Positions 34,596 to 46,152 of a stretch of 64,000 nt of DNA are shown in pieces. Position 1 is the stretch's first letter, and each line of letters begins with the position of its first letter. The notes beneath the pieces were generated by a model. That model ran no database searches and was not told where the DNA came from. It was given only the letters and a program-made list of their open reading frames with translations. Source of the stretch: Maylandia zebra (Eukaryota > Chordata > Actinopteri > Cichliformes > Cichlidae); NCBI RefSeq assembly GCF_041146795.1, contig NC_135179.1:31190547-31254546 (forward strand), in the 5' to 3' direction. The position numbers were made by a program, and so were the translations under genes.

Positions 34596-35192
34596 TGTGG
34601 CGGAGGCGTGCGAGCGAGCGAGCGAGCGCGTGCGTGCGCGCCGCTGCCGCCGCCTGAGGCTACTGAGCCCTGTCGACCAGGGCGAGGCGTGGCAGCGGCC
34701 CCGACCAGCCGCTCCAGAACTTGTGTCTGTCGGTCCGTCTGCTCCCGCAGCGCGGCCAGGTGGGCACGCTGGTCGGCCGCCTGATCCCGGCTCATCGCCG
34801 CCATCTCCGCCAGCATCTGCGCCAAGAATTGCAGGGGCTGGGCGGGTGGCGCGGCCTGTGGGTCGGACATTTCCCCACCGGCACTTTCCTGGGTTTCGGC
34901 ACCACTTGTGGAATACACCAGGCACAAACACACGCACACGCAGGTATGTACTGCCAAATTCCACATTTATTTGTTTGTTTACACAGCTGACTCAGTCGCA
35001 CAGCCTGACAGCTCACGAGCCCAGCTGATCTCTCGCCGCTCCTCCCCGTCTCACTATAAACACAGCGGAGGGAGACCATCATTAGTACATAAACACCATC
35101 AGCTGTTCTTACCGGCCTCGCAGCGCCGCCCTGTTGAGCCTTCTGCTCCACTCCTCCCCGGCAGCTGCGCCCGGGGCCACGCCTCCGCCACA
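34596..35192 (-). mobile_element. One-LTR retroelement fragment with 15-bp terminal inverted repeats
   Basis: The insert is flanked by CCTAC (34591-34595 and 35193-35197). Its two outer ends are exact inverted copies of TGTGGCGGAGGCGTG. Read on the - strand, 35192-34907 looks like an LTR: TGTGG...CCACA, with AATAAA about 55 bp before the end. It is followed by a primer-site-like TGGTGCCGAAACCCAGGA and an ATG opening MSDPQAAPPAQPLQFLAQML, like a Gypsy gag start. There is no second LTR. The 3' side instead ends in the inverted copy of the 5' terminus. GC content is far above the flanks. Confidence 0.8.
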
Positions 35193-35966
35193 CCTACCTA
35201 AAGCTCCTTAAGCCCGCATAGTATAAAGGTTGGAATAAGACCCGCCAGGTGTAAACTGGTGAAGTCCACCATTCAAAATATGTGCAAATAATTGCACTGT
35301 CACGCCAAAAAATAATAAAGAAAAATAAATAAAGTTAAATGTCTGAAAATCAACATAGGAAGCATGAATATGCCGTAACAGTCGTCCAAAGCAGTCCCGT
35401 GTTCCACGGGCGCCTCAAAACAGTTCAGTCTTCCATGGAGTCTTGCACAAACTTTTCGGCCTCAGCCACAGAACCAAATGTGAGGCGTACACCATCCATA
35501 TTAACAATGCGTAGTCGCGCTGGGTATAGCAGTGATGGTTTCATCTTGTACAAGCATGACATCACCGATCCGTATTCTCTCCGCTGGCTCACCACCTCAG
35601 GGCTGTAGTCTTCGTAGATCCGGAATGGTTTATCCATATACTTCAGTTCGTTCCTCCTCCTAGCCTCTCGTATTAGCAGCTCCTTGTTTTGGTAGCAGTG
35701 AAAACAGACAATGACGGGCCGCGGTCTGCCTCTGGGGGCCGGTTTGGGGGCCAAAATATGGTGTGCACGATCCAGTTCGGGAGGAGAGGGGAAAATGTCT
35801 CTCCCAAAAACGTCTTGCAACAACTGTGAGAAAAACTTAGAGGGATGTGGACCCTCAATCCCTTCCTCCAGACCGATAAGGCGGGCATTGCAGCGTCTGT
35901 TTCTCGACTCCATGTCCGATAACTTAGCCTTCAGCTTTTCATTAGCGACCCGTAGTGTCTCACAGG

Positions 35967-37742
35967 TAGGGTTGCCAACTCCCTGAAAAATAAATAAGGG
36001 ACACCTCGTGGCCAGGGCCGGGCGACCCAGTTGTCTTCACCCTTCCCAGTGTGGTGAATTTTCTAGCTCTTTTTTTGTGTGTGAAATTATTTTTTTAACC
36101 ATTTGACTTGAAGTTGATTTAAGTACATGCATATTCTTTGTGATATGAACACATGTGAAACAAATGATCATTTAGCCATTTATTTTTAGCTCAAAATGAC
36201 AACATTAACACATAAAACAGGTCTCTTTCTTAAACAGAAGCCTGTCATGCTTAACTTTTGAGAATATAAGTAAATCTTTCTTTAAAAGAACTCTGTCCTG
36301 CTTAACTTAAAATAATAGAAAACAATAGAAAGAAAAATATCCTTGTAACAGTGCACATTTAGTGCATTTAGTACAATTGGCTTCAGTTGAGGTATTATTT
36401 CAGCTTTTCTAATGCTAATCAGCTGCTCCTGTTTGTAAACCCGCTTGTTCCCATGATTACGCATCATAACTCATCATCATTATTCATTTATGTATTACTT
36501 TTATGTATTAGTCATCAATTTGTTGTAATCATCTATCCTTGCAGTTGTTTATTACACAAAATAAATTATATTATCACACTTCTGGCCACATAGCGCTGAT
36601 ATTCACTGCACATGCCCATATTAACGTTTTCCAGCCAGGTGTTTTCCTTTTCCCATTCTTCCCTTTCTCTGAGGGGAACAAACATTGCTGCTCTAATGCT
36701 GGGCTCACACTGTGCGATTTTTGGCCCATTTTGAGCCGATTTTTGAGTGATCGGACCGATTTTGGCCTTCATCGTGCGTCGTGTAGTATACGTGGGGTAA
36801 AGAGAAGTGATTAACACCTCACGACCAGCTCCCGATCATCAATCGCTCGTGAGGGTGTCACCACAGCCGCTCACACTGCTCACGCGCAAACGTAAACGTT
36901 GGTGAAAAAGACGGCGCAGCACGGCTGTGCAGCGTGTGATCTGGACACAAGCGATGGAGGCACAACTTGTAGAACTTTGGAAAGCTCATCCGAGCCTTTT
37001 CGATGTGGCATCACAAAATTATCACGACCACAACAACCGTGAAAATAGTTGGATTTACACTGCTGCTCAATCACAGCTGCCTGATCAATGTTTTTCATTA
37101 GCAATTTAGCAAAGTTGATGGTAGTGGTGTGCGTGTCTGTGTGAATGAAAGACAGAGAGAGCGAGCGACAGATTTTCTGTTATAACCTTCATGTTATGGA
37201 GGCACAGTGTGAGCACTCAGGTCGCATCAGAGCATCGGGCGGTATAGTGTGAGACCTGCATCGTGACATACGAACTTCTAACCCCTGCGAGTCAATCGTG
37301 CAGTTTGAGCAGGAGCTGAATAACGTGACTGAAAAAAATCGCACAGTGTCTGCCCAGCTTTAGGTGTACTGTCGTCCGAGACTTGCACCGCAGTGTCGGC
37401 GTTTGTTTCCCTGTTGGCCATGCTTCTTGTTGTGGTCATCTGTTGTCTTCCGGTATTTTCTCCGCAAGCGACCTTTCCTCGACCAATGAGATGAGCGGTA
37501 ATCTGAATTGTCATACTCGAATTGTCATAAGTGTGCTGTCAGCTCATTGGTCACAAAGCAGGAGAGGGGCTGGGAATTATGTTTTCAAACAAAGTGTTAA
37601 TTCCATAAACATTTATAGACTACTTTTGATTCTCACTGTATTACGGGACAAAGTGCGTCCCTTATTAGCTCAATACGGGACGTGTACTTTTGTTTCGAAA
37701 TACGGGACGATTCCGTATTTTAAGGGACGGTTGGCAACCCTA
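35967..37742. mobile_element. 1776-bp hAT element inside L1 ORF1
   Basis: The ends TAGGGTTGCCAACTCCCT and GGACGGTTGGCAACCCTA are inverted repeats. CTCACAGG flanks it exactly at 35959-35966 and 37743-37750. No transposase is seen. It carries a smaller MITE at 36698-37358. Confidence 0.93.
36698..37358 (+). mobile_element. Harbinger-like MITE with a MADF-domain remnant
   Basis: The ends GCTGGGCTCACACTGTGCGA and the inverse TCGCACAGTGTCTGCCCAGC match. Inside, a + frame near 36951-37050 reads VIWTQAMEAQLVELWKAHP and SLFDVASQNYHD. This is a MADF/Myb-like DNA-binding start as encoded by the second gene of PIF/Harbinger elements. The target duplication is unclear (TAA and TTA next to the ends), so the superfamily is an inference. 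Confidence 0.65.
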
Positions 37743-38185
37743 CTCACAGGTATCCTCCACTTTAGCAAGGCGCTGGTCGAGCGTTTCGGCACTTTCCTCC
37801 AAAGATTCTAGGCGCTCACCATGGTTGTCCGATGCCTTCTGCAGTCCGTCCATCTTTTTATTCACGTCGTCAAAAAAGCTGGCTTTTAGTTCCGCCAGGA
37901 AAGCCGAACGATGCTCCGCTAGCAGTGCTGTTATGTTGGCTTTACTAACATTCACAGGAATGCTAGCAGCCACGCATTCTGTCGTTTTGCCAATCGACTT
38001 CGCAGGTGTAGGCAACATGACAGGGCATCAAATGTTCTGACGGCTTCACCAAACCACCAAGATATTTGCCTCAAAAAAAGATAAGTTAGGCGGGCTTGCC
38101 CAAATAACTAAAAGTTGCGGGAGCTAAGGGAAAGTGTGACTAACCCATGCTCGTCAAAACCGGAAGTCCAGAGTTACTGATTTAG

Positions 38186-38801
38186 ATAAAACTGATTAAT
38201 TACAGTTATCCTATCTTCATAAACAACTAAAACCAATAAAAGATTGTGATCACATACAAACTAAGGTTAATCTAAACACAGGATAAGTCAGAATTTACAT
38301 GCAGCACTGTAAGGACTTCAGTGACTGCAGCTACTTGTGACTTTTTATTCTAGCACATTTAATGTACGAGACAGGAGAGATTATCAAGTTGTATTCTTCT
38401 GCCATGTACTCTATGAGTAACTGATAGAAACTCTCAGAACTCTCTGAAACTGAGAGAAGAGAAAGGAACCTTGAACCAGAGAAGCACATCACTGTGTCTG
38501 TGTGGGACGCTCATTTACTCTGTCACCACAGCAACCGATTCTATAGTGGAAGCCGGTCCCTGTGCGTCATGTATGTAATCACACATTTATGGAACACTGA
38601 ATTAAAGGTAAAAGAGTGTGATCCCCATGACTCATATTTAATAAAGATTTATTCTCCTGTCTACCCTTTCACATGACAATCAACTCTCTAAGGATGGAAG
38701 GACTTCTTCAGAAATCTGATTTCATTGATTATAAAGACCTTGTAGAGAGAATCTATTTACTTTGCAGAGGTGAGCACAGTTTCATGTCAAAGCTTTCAGA
38801 A
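38186..38801. other. Intergenic, no gene seen
   Basis: No domain, RNA gene or clear repeat is recognised. Confidence 0.55.
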
Positions 38802-39330
38802 ACTGAGAAAATAACACCAAAAAAGCCAGCAGAACTTGATCTGATTATATATGTAGCTATTGCACACAATTACTGTATTTTTCGGACTATGAGGCGCACC
38901 GGATTATCAGGCGCAATATCAATGAACAGGTCTATTTTCATACATAAGGCGCATTGGATTATAAGGTGCATTAAGCAAAACAAAACAGCCAGATAAGTCA
39001 AACTTCATTTAACTCATTCACAATAACTCTCAACATCACAGATCATCTTCTTGCTTCCTCCACTTCCATACCATTGATTCATTAATGTTTAATTGTCTCG
39101 CAGCTGCTTTATTCCCATGTTTTACTGCGTGACTGACAGCCTTGAGTTTGAAATCCTCTTTGTAAGCATGTCTCTTAACAGGTGCCATTTTGGGGTCCTT
39201 ATACACACACAATAATTTTATGTTGAAGCACAGTACATATTACTCCGCGAGGCTCCTGACTACGGTAGCCATAATGCTCCAACAATCCATCAAGTGGTAA
39301 AATTACGATAATAAGTTGGGTAATAGCAGC
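38802..39330 (-). mobile_element. pogo/Tigger-like derived repeat
   Basis: The stretch contains the ACTGTATTTTTCGGACTATG motif with GGCGCACCGGATTAT words, a very common fish repeat, and a short ORF for a pogo-type DNA-binding domain (39036-39188). A 300-bp part recurs inverted at 18607-18906. The outer ends are not defined. Confidence 0.6.
39036..39188 (-). pseudogene. 50-residue pogo-type HTH remnant
   Basis: An ATG at 39188 opens a frame MAPVKRHAYKEDFKLKAVSH, then AVKHGNKAAARQLNINESMV and WKWRKQEDDL, and stops at 39036. This is the Psq/CENP-B-like helix-turn-helix at the N-terminus of pogo/Tigger transposases. The DDE domain is absent. The copy at 18607-18906 has CGA where this one has the TGA stop, so the stop may be secondary. 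Confidence 0.75.
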
Positions 39331-40689
39331 AGTAGCCCCAAAAGCAGCAAGAAGACCTATATTGTGTTCTTATTCACAATAGGAAAAACACTGAATAAAT
39401 CAGTGTGAATTAGCCCATTTCAGCATCACTCACTATAGCATGAGTCTAAAAATGTTATGCTGATTCATTCACACGAACTCTGTTGTTCCACCACCTGCAA
39501 CCTCCTCCCTTTCCCTTTGCAAAACTGCATTACGATTTTAAGGTGCAACTGTTTGGTGTTTATGACTGAACTGTAGCTAAGGATCACATTACAGGGTACG
39601 TTATGGATTAAAGCTAGGTTAGAGGTATGACGGGTATCTGCAATTGAATTTACATTTCTTCCCTGTCAGTCAAGCACCTCGTCAAATCTGAGATCAAAAG
39701 GCATTATATGAAAACAAGGCACCATCTCACCTATTTAAGATAGAAAGCTCTAAAGATCAAGCTTCCTCTGGCCATGCCACCCTGCTAAGATCACTGCTGA
39801 CACTTGTTATACTCATGAACAGAGGAAGATTGTAGAAGACAGTATAAGGCCATGTCATGTCTTTCCGAACAGGAGAACACAGGCTTTTGCCAGGTTTGTG
39901 GAGTAGGAAGTCAGAGGTCAGGCTCTGACTTGGCAGCATATAAATAAAATTCAGTGAAGTGAATTAAAGTAAACGTGATAAAAAATAGAAAATGAGGACC
40001 ACTTACAAACTTGTATCCCAACAAAATGTGGATCTTGTTCACTTGCAAACTATTTAAAGCCTTATTTTGTGGTTCAAAGAGAAAGACAAAGATAGTTCAC
40101 AGACAACATATCTAATATTGAAACGTATCCATTTTGCTGTTTGTAAGTTTTTTTTATTATACACCTATAAATTAGGCAATGGTGAAACAAAATACAGACA
40201 CCTGATGAAACATCTAATACAGAACAAAGTAAGTTAGTAACATAATTTAGGATAAAATGAAGCATATACATACAGCCTTATCCTAACCCTACAATATACA
40301 CAAGATTTGGAGCAGAATATGCTGCCTTCCAGACAACGTGTTTTTCAGAGAAGATCTTACTTGTCATAATAAAACAAACCACACTCAGCATCTATTATTG
40401 GTTGGCACTGTTGCCTCACACCACTAAGGTCCTGTATTTGAATCAGGGGACTTACTGACCAAGGCTTTTGTGTGTGAGAGAGAAATCTCAAATTTAGAAG
40501 CAGAACTCTAACGTTTATCATTAGCTGAGCTGATGAACTTCAAAATATAGCAGAAGACCTTCTCAGACTGTGGGACCAATGGAAAAATGTAATGAGATAA
40601 AAAGGATTTCATTTGATTAAAGAAATATGAAAGGCTATACAGGTATACCAGAGAAATAGAAGGCTAGAAATAAACAGGAAGGACGTAAG
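39331..40689. other. Intergenic, no gene seen
   Basis: AT-rich with scattered short frames only; no recognised element. Confidence 0.55.
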
Positions 40690-42050
40690 CCATAACGCCA
40701 GTGCTCAGTGGCTGATGGATCTAAGAGCACACCACAGCAACCTCCCTGAACAGAATCCAGTAAAAATCACAGTGGCAGACATCAAAGAAAGGTCTCCAGT
40801 ATGAAATGTTGGACAATACCATGCCTCAAAATGGTTCACACCTACTGGCTGAAGAAGCTGACTGCACTCCATTAGCGTCTGGCAGTACAAATGAAGCAGC
40901 TGCTAGTTGATGAGGGACACCCACAATGGCTAACTGAAAGCCGGACTGTCCTGGTAACTAAGGACCCCCAGAAGGGACCTGTTCCATCCAACTACCAGCC
41001 AATAACCTGCCTCACTACCACATGGGAAGCTCCTGTCAGGCATCATAGCAGCTAAGATGAACAGGCACATGGCTCAATACATGACCGGGGCACAGAAAGG
41101 AATTGGCAAGAATACCAGAGGAGCAAAACACCAGGTACTGCTAGACAGAGCAGTCACTCCGAGGTTTTCACCCCAAGTCCACCACGTTAGAGCTGTATGC
41201 TAGGTGGAAGGAAGGAGGCCGGGGACTGGTGAGTGTTAGTACCAGAGTCCAGGATGAGACAACGAACATCCACAAGTACATCAGGAAGATGGCCCTAACT
41301 GACTGCGTGCTCAGTTAATACCTCAGAGAGCAGAAACCCAAGAAAGAGGCGGAAGAGGAGAAACTTCATGGAAGGCTAGGTCCCTGCACAGTATGGCTGA
41401 CATCCAGAAATCCTACCAGTGGCTGGATAAAGCTGGATTAAAAGACAACAATCATGGCAGCACAGGAAGAAGCTCTGAGCACAAGATCTACAGAGGCTGG
41501 GGTCTATCACACCAGGCAAGACCCCCAGGTGCAGGCTGTGTAAAGATGCTCCTAAGATAATCCAGTACATAACAGCAGGGTGCACGATGCTAGCAGGGAG
41601 GGCATACATGGAACATCTAGGGTGGTCAAGAATGAGTGAGCAGAGATCCTGTGGTACTTCCAGACAAAATGGTGATGGCTAACAATCCGGACATAGTAGT
41701 GGGAGACAAGCTGAGGAAAACGGCCATAGTGATAGACGTAACGCTACCAAATGACAGCAACATCAGGAAGAAGGAACACGAGAAGTTGGAGAAGAAGAGA
41801 CGAGCTCAAGAAGATGTGGAGGATGAAGGTAACGGTGGTCCCAGTGGTAACTGAAGCGCTCAGTGCAGTTACTTTCAAGATAGGCGAGTGGCTCCAGCAG
41901 TCCCAGGAACAACATCCAAGAACTCTGTCCAGAAAACCACAGGCCTAGGAAAAGCTGAGATATTGCGCAGGACCTTCAAGCTCCCAGGCCTCTGGTAAAG
42001 GACTTGAGCTTGAAGGACAGACCACCCACAGGGGCAAGGAGGGAATGTAA
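40690..42050 (+). mobile_element. R2/R4-type LINE fragment with restriction-like endonuclease
   Basis: Frames in the + direction include a reverse transcriptase start region (TVLVTKDPQKGPVPSNYQPI, then GAQKGIGKNTRGAKHQVLLD at about 40950-41160). Near the C-terminus come a CRLCKDAPK zinc cluster and PDIVVGDKLRKTAIVIDVTL (41690-41755), which is the PD-(D/E)xK endonuclease core, and then a long KKEHEKLEKKRR helix. A deletion removes the catalytic RT core, and several frameshifts occur. Such LINEs nick DNA with this endonuclease. It may be a fish Rex6-like element. Confidence 0.75.
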
Positions 42051-42927
42051 ACCTAAATATTTTATTGCTACAACATAGACATAATAATGAATGTGGTGAT
42101 GTGAAAATGACCTTTCAATAATCTGTACCACTGTAGTCTGTTAACCAGGAAATTGGTATATGCAGGTCAGACAGCTAGCAGTCTTTTCTTTAGCAACTCA
42201 AATCAGAGGCTAACGTTAGCAGGAACATCTGGGACTAAAACTGGTATTAGTGCAACTTTTCCTGAAACCCTTCAAAGTCTAAAGTAGAGGCAACTGTAAA
42301 ACATAAGTCTTATTAGAGTCCTAAAATTATTCCCTCCTGTCTATACCTTAGCAGAAACATGAAGTTTTAACTTTTCTTACTGACTTTAGCTCATTAGCTA
42401 GCTAGCAGTCACAGCTGTATGAAACCCAGAGAGAAGATGACAGCTAACTATTGTATGGCCTATATAATAGACCAAAACTGCGGTACCAGAGCAAAAAAAT
42501 AATTTAGTATTCACTAAAATGGAAAACTTAAGCCATATTAAACCTAAATCATTTGATTTTCAAAATGAGTCAGCAAAATATTCCTGAATTATCTGGTTAC
42601 AGCAGACACCGGTTAACAAAAAATTAACAAGTGTTTCTAAATAAAAACAATGAGTCTAATGTGTTCAAAATAAACACATTATTTTAATCAAAGCTTTAAT
42701 AATTACCACAGAAATGTTAAGGCAGTTTCTCCAGCTCCAGAGTCTAAAATCCACATGAAGACTGTCAGAATTACTTTTCCCTCCTTTTGGGATTCTTGGT
42801 CCCACAATGCATTGCATTAGAAATATTAGAATAAGGAAAAACAGCTGTAGATAACTTATGGAAAGTTCCATTTGCATTTATACAGTACATGTACTGCATT
42901 TTTATTGATTTTTTTTTTTACAGTGCA
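42050..42927. mobile_element. CACTA-like element, copy 2 (right part)
   Basis: This aligns with 4190-5122 nearly throughout, including the TTACCACAGAAAT block and the CCCACAATGCATTGCA block, and ends with the terminus TTTTTTTTTTACAGTG. The left part is missing and the R2/R4-type LINE lies directly before it. Confidence 0.8.
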
Positions 42928-43442
42928 AAATACATCTGCAGAAGGAATTATGCTGAAGAATATTTGACTTTCTCATTAAGGAATCGCTGTCTTTACTTTC
43001 TTTACTGAAATAGCCAATCAACAAATAATTTGAGCTGTTTTAATTACCATAAATAAACAGCATTACTGCTAGGAGAATGCAGTCCTCATACTGCATTGAG
43101 AATCATAACCCATCAGACTAGAATTCACTGCTAATCTATGAATTTGTGTTGGACAAAAAGGGGAATTTAATCTTGCAACAAAAAGAGCATCAATGATGAC
43201 TTATGGAGAATGGGGTCCTAATTTTCAGAAACTGTGCCACCATCAGGCATGAATAAATTGGTAAGAATCAACTGGATAACCAAGGCATAAACTCCATTTG
43301 GCAGAATTTACGCAATTATAGAAACCTCACTTGGCCGACAGAAAATGTATTCAGGATGGGGGAATTTAATCACAGAGGGCAGGTTGCCGGGAGGGGGGGG
43401 GGGGGGGCTTTATGTGTAAAACTGGGCTTTCTTTCTCATTTG

Positions 43443-43479
<37 letters not shown>

Positions 43480-44690
43480 ACACACAAACAAACAAAACTG
43501 CACAAATTGCAGATGATCTTATGTGAACCACGGGAAATTGCAAGTGACATGCTCATTTCAGAGCATCACTGAGACTGGCATCTCAGTCAAAGAGCATGAA
43601 CTGTCAGAAATGCCTCTACTGACTTCACTAAATGAAATGTATGAGGAAAAAAAATCTGCACTATGGCTTGAAAAGAAGGATCTTCTGACAATCTTCCTCC
43701 TTCTTTGTCACTGTTCTTACCTAATAAGTTGTCTTTTTTCCTCTCTTACTGCCTCTGATGCACATGCAGGCCTGTTTCACCACGTGTCCATGTGTGCGGT
43801 GTGTGTATGTGTGTCCTCTCGAAAACAGTGGAGTCTGATAGGAGAAGTCAGTGTCACCCCTGAGGGGAGATGCCTGCTAATAGAGTTTGCTCGGTGGAGG
43901 AGAGTGCTCTAAGAATGCAATGTTGATGTATTCAGCTTTCTGTGTGGTTTGAGGTGGGGGTGGTAGGGCAGAAATGTGCACAGCTCCTAATGGTCCATCA
44001 AACCGGCAAGCTCTTATACAGCTCTGTCTGAGGCTCTTTTTTTCCCTATCCACTACGAAACACCCACAGGTCTTTTATGTTTGCATTCTACATAAATGAG
44101 AAGGAAATTAACTCCACCACCTGTTTACCTTTTATTGGTTCACTTGATTATTTGCTTCCACTACAACAAACAGTTCAGTATAATTTACATCTTTTTAATT
44201 AATATTGTACCACTTCACAATAACAGTCATCTAAAGGTGCTTTTTTGTGAGATAGAGAGGGAGCCAGTGATGACCTATTGAACAAGCACTTAGCAAGTTT
44301 GGGGAGAAGGAACTCTATTTTTTAAATCAAGAGACACAACCAAGCTCACAGAGAGCTATCTACCACAATCAGTTGAGAGGTTAACAGAGATTACTTTCAG
44401 CTCAAACAACGTGATCAGTGTGGCTTTTCTCCCAGATGTTGTAATAATGTTTAACACACAGGCATCCACAACGAAAATAATTTAAAAGTTTACCAGAATC
44501 AAAGGTTAGCTGTAAGCTAGCTAATCATGTTCCAGCTGAAGCATTGCACGGTACTCCTATAACTTCCCCTTGTCTGACAGTCAGATCAAGAAATGTTCTT
44601 TATCCACATACACAGTACTTTAACACCACAATGTAACAACCTGTCAAGAAGTTGATTCATTTCCAAAACCTATAAAGCTACTCTGACTTA
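42928..44690. other. Intergenic with microsatellites, no gene seen
   Basis: There is a G run at about 43397-43414 and a (CA)n tract at about 43445-43474. The 129-codon frame at 43523-43912 has no recognisable domain and is probably chance. Confidence 0.55.
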
Positions 44691-44945
44691 TTATCGTTTG
44701 TCATTTGTTTGGAGGGGGAAGAATGCTGAGTTGCATCCTGTATTAAGGATGAATGTGGCCATTTATCGTGGGATTTTGGGCAAAAACCTCCTTCCATCAC
44801 TGGCCTGATCTTCCAGCATGATAATGATTCCAAACACACCACACGGGCAACGAAGGAGTGGCTACATGAAAAGCATTTCAGCGTTGTGGAGTGGCCTAGC
44901 CAGTCTCTCCAGACCTCAATCCAATAGAGAATCTGTGGAAGGGCC
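44691..44945 (+). pseudogene. Tc1-like transposase fragment
   Basis: The + strand reads in pieces as [27 protein letters not shown] and then, after a small deletion, a block equivalent to DLNPIENLW. This is the end of the Tc1 DDE domain including the last catalytic region. It joins LINE sequence directly at 44945. Confidence 0.75.
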
Positions 44946-45245
44946 ACTGAAGGGAAGCCCATATAGGAGAAATATGCCCTTCTTTCTAGTCACTGTCAGT
45001 CCTCTTGCCTCATCATTTTGGGTCAAATGAAGGGTTTTCAGAGAGTTTTTAGTACATACTAATAATACCGGATTATAGTATTCCAGTCTAGAAGTAATAA
45101 ATGCATGAAATACTTTTTCAGTGTCACTCGGAGACAGGATGTTTCTAATTTTAGAGATATTGAGCAAATGAAAGAAAGCAGTCCTACATCTTTGTTAAAT
45201 ATGTGCAATGAAGGACACATCCTGGTCAAAAAGAACTCCAAGGGA
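44946..45245 (-). mobile_element. High-copy CR1/Rex1-like LINE fragment
   Basis: This is the reverse-oriented coding/3' region of a very common fish LINE, recognised by GAGACAGGATGTTTCTAATTT and AATAAATGCATGAAAT and by the GAAGGGAAGCC start shared with 53140-53160. Confidence 0.65.
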
Positions 45246-45877
45246 ATAAGTTGTTTTTTGGGGTTGCTCTTAACATCCTAACAGCCCAAAGCAATCTGGT
45301 CATTTTCCATTGACCTCTGCTGCCCACTGCATATATCCTTTTTTGGCCGATCTGAGTAAACTCTAGAAGTGGTTGTACAGGAGAAATCCCAGTCAATCAG
45401 CAGATTCTGAAATAGTTTATTGTCTGTTCTCACTCTAATGGCACCATAATTTGCAGAATGAATTTACTTTTGTACCAAATCACAATATAAAGTAAAAAAA
45501 AAAAAATCCAACAAAGTCAGGAAAACTCCCTGTCTTTACAGAGAAAGGGAGGTGAGGCCTGTTTTCTATAAAACCTAAATCTTTTTGGAACCACAGGAGT
45601 CACCCCCTGCTGGTCATTAAAAAGAATGGTGTCTTAAAGCATTGCAACATTGGATCAACATTTGCACTTTAAAGCTACTGGGGAACATTGGAACCAAGGT
45701 TGAATGGCATTGCTGTAATTGTCTCCTTTAAATGCCCTGGGGCAGAAATTATTAGAGGAGATAAAACCAAATTTTTTGCAATAGCGGGCATTTTGTTTAC
45801 TTGGTTTACGTTGCCATATTGAATGATGTCCCACAGTCTGCTCATGAGGAACTTGGAATACATACATTTGGACATGT
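45246..45877. other. Intergenic, no gene seen
   Basis: A short A run lies near 45496-45508; nothing else is recognised. Confidence 0.55.
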
Positions 45878-45890
45878 ATACGGTGTACAT

Positions 45891-46024
45891 CCCTGCAATA
45901 GACTGGCGACCTGTCCAGGGTGTACCCCGCCTCTCGCCCTATGACAGCTGGGATAGGCTCCAGCATCCCCCGCGACCCTGAAAAGGATAAGCGGAAGCGA
46001 ATGGATGGATGGATGGATGGATGG
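45891..46024 (+). mobile_element. LINE 3' tail insertion with 13-bp target duplication
   Basis: A 134-bp 5'-truncated tail contains GGCGACCTGTCCAGGGTGTA and GGATAAGCGGAAG and ends in repeated ATGG units. ATACGGTGTACAT flanks it exactly (45878-45890 and 46025-46037). The same tail is found at 60858-60984. Confidence 0.9.
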
Positions 46025-46152
46025 ATACGGTGTACATTTTAGGACATCCTCAGGTCTCACACCAAACATGTATTAAAGTTCAAATGTCAGGAATATTTAA
46101 GTTACAAGCTGCTGATAAGAAATATAGATCTGGGGGCAATGTGATCTAAATA

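Larger units (their letters stand above)
35425..38018 (-). pseudogene. L1-clade ORF1, interrupted by a hAT
   Basis: The first 92 codons (38018-37743) form a coiled-coil-like N-terminus rich in Leu, Glu and Lys (LESLEESAETLDQRLAKVED). After the hAT and its duplicated octamer, the frame resumes at 35958 and runs to a stop at 35425, with the L1 RRM/C-terminal domain (RLIGLEEGIEGP, RAHHILAPKP, VIVCFHCYQNKELLIREAR). The two parts are in phase, so ORF1 of about 269 residues was open until the insertion. ORF1p binds L1 RNA as a trimer. Confidence 0.88.
30436..38168 (-). mobile_element. L1-clade LINE with 17-bp target duplication and nested insertions
   Basis: CAGAGTTACTGATTTAG is repeated exactly at 30419-30435 and 38169-38185. 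Read on the - strand, a 5' region begins near 38168, ORF1 at 38018, ORF2 at about 34450, and the 3' end is at 30436. Removing the 597-bp insert at 34596 and the 1776-bp hAT at 35967 leaves roughly 5.3 kb, normal for a full-length L1-type element. ORF2 is frameshifted in several places. The 3' end is A/T-rich rather than pure poly(A). Confidence 0.92.

Noticed and set aside
34596..35192. CpG island or host promoter because of high GC
   Set aside because: The segment is a discrete insertion with TSDs, LTR features and a gag-like start; the GC change coincides exactly with its borders.
43523..43912. 129-codon ORF as a gene
   Set aside because: No splice context, domain or start context; composition like the surrounding non-coding DNA.
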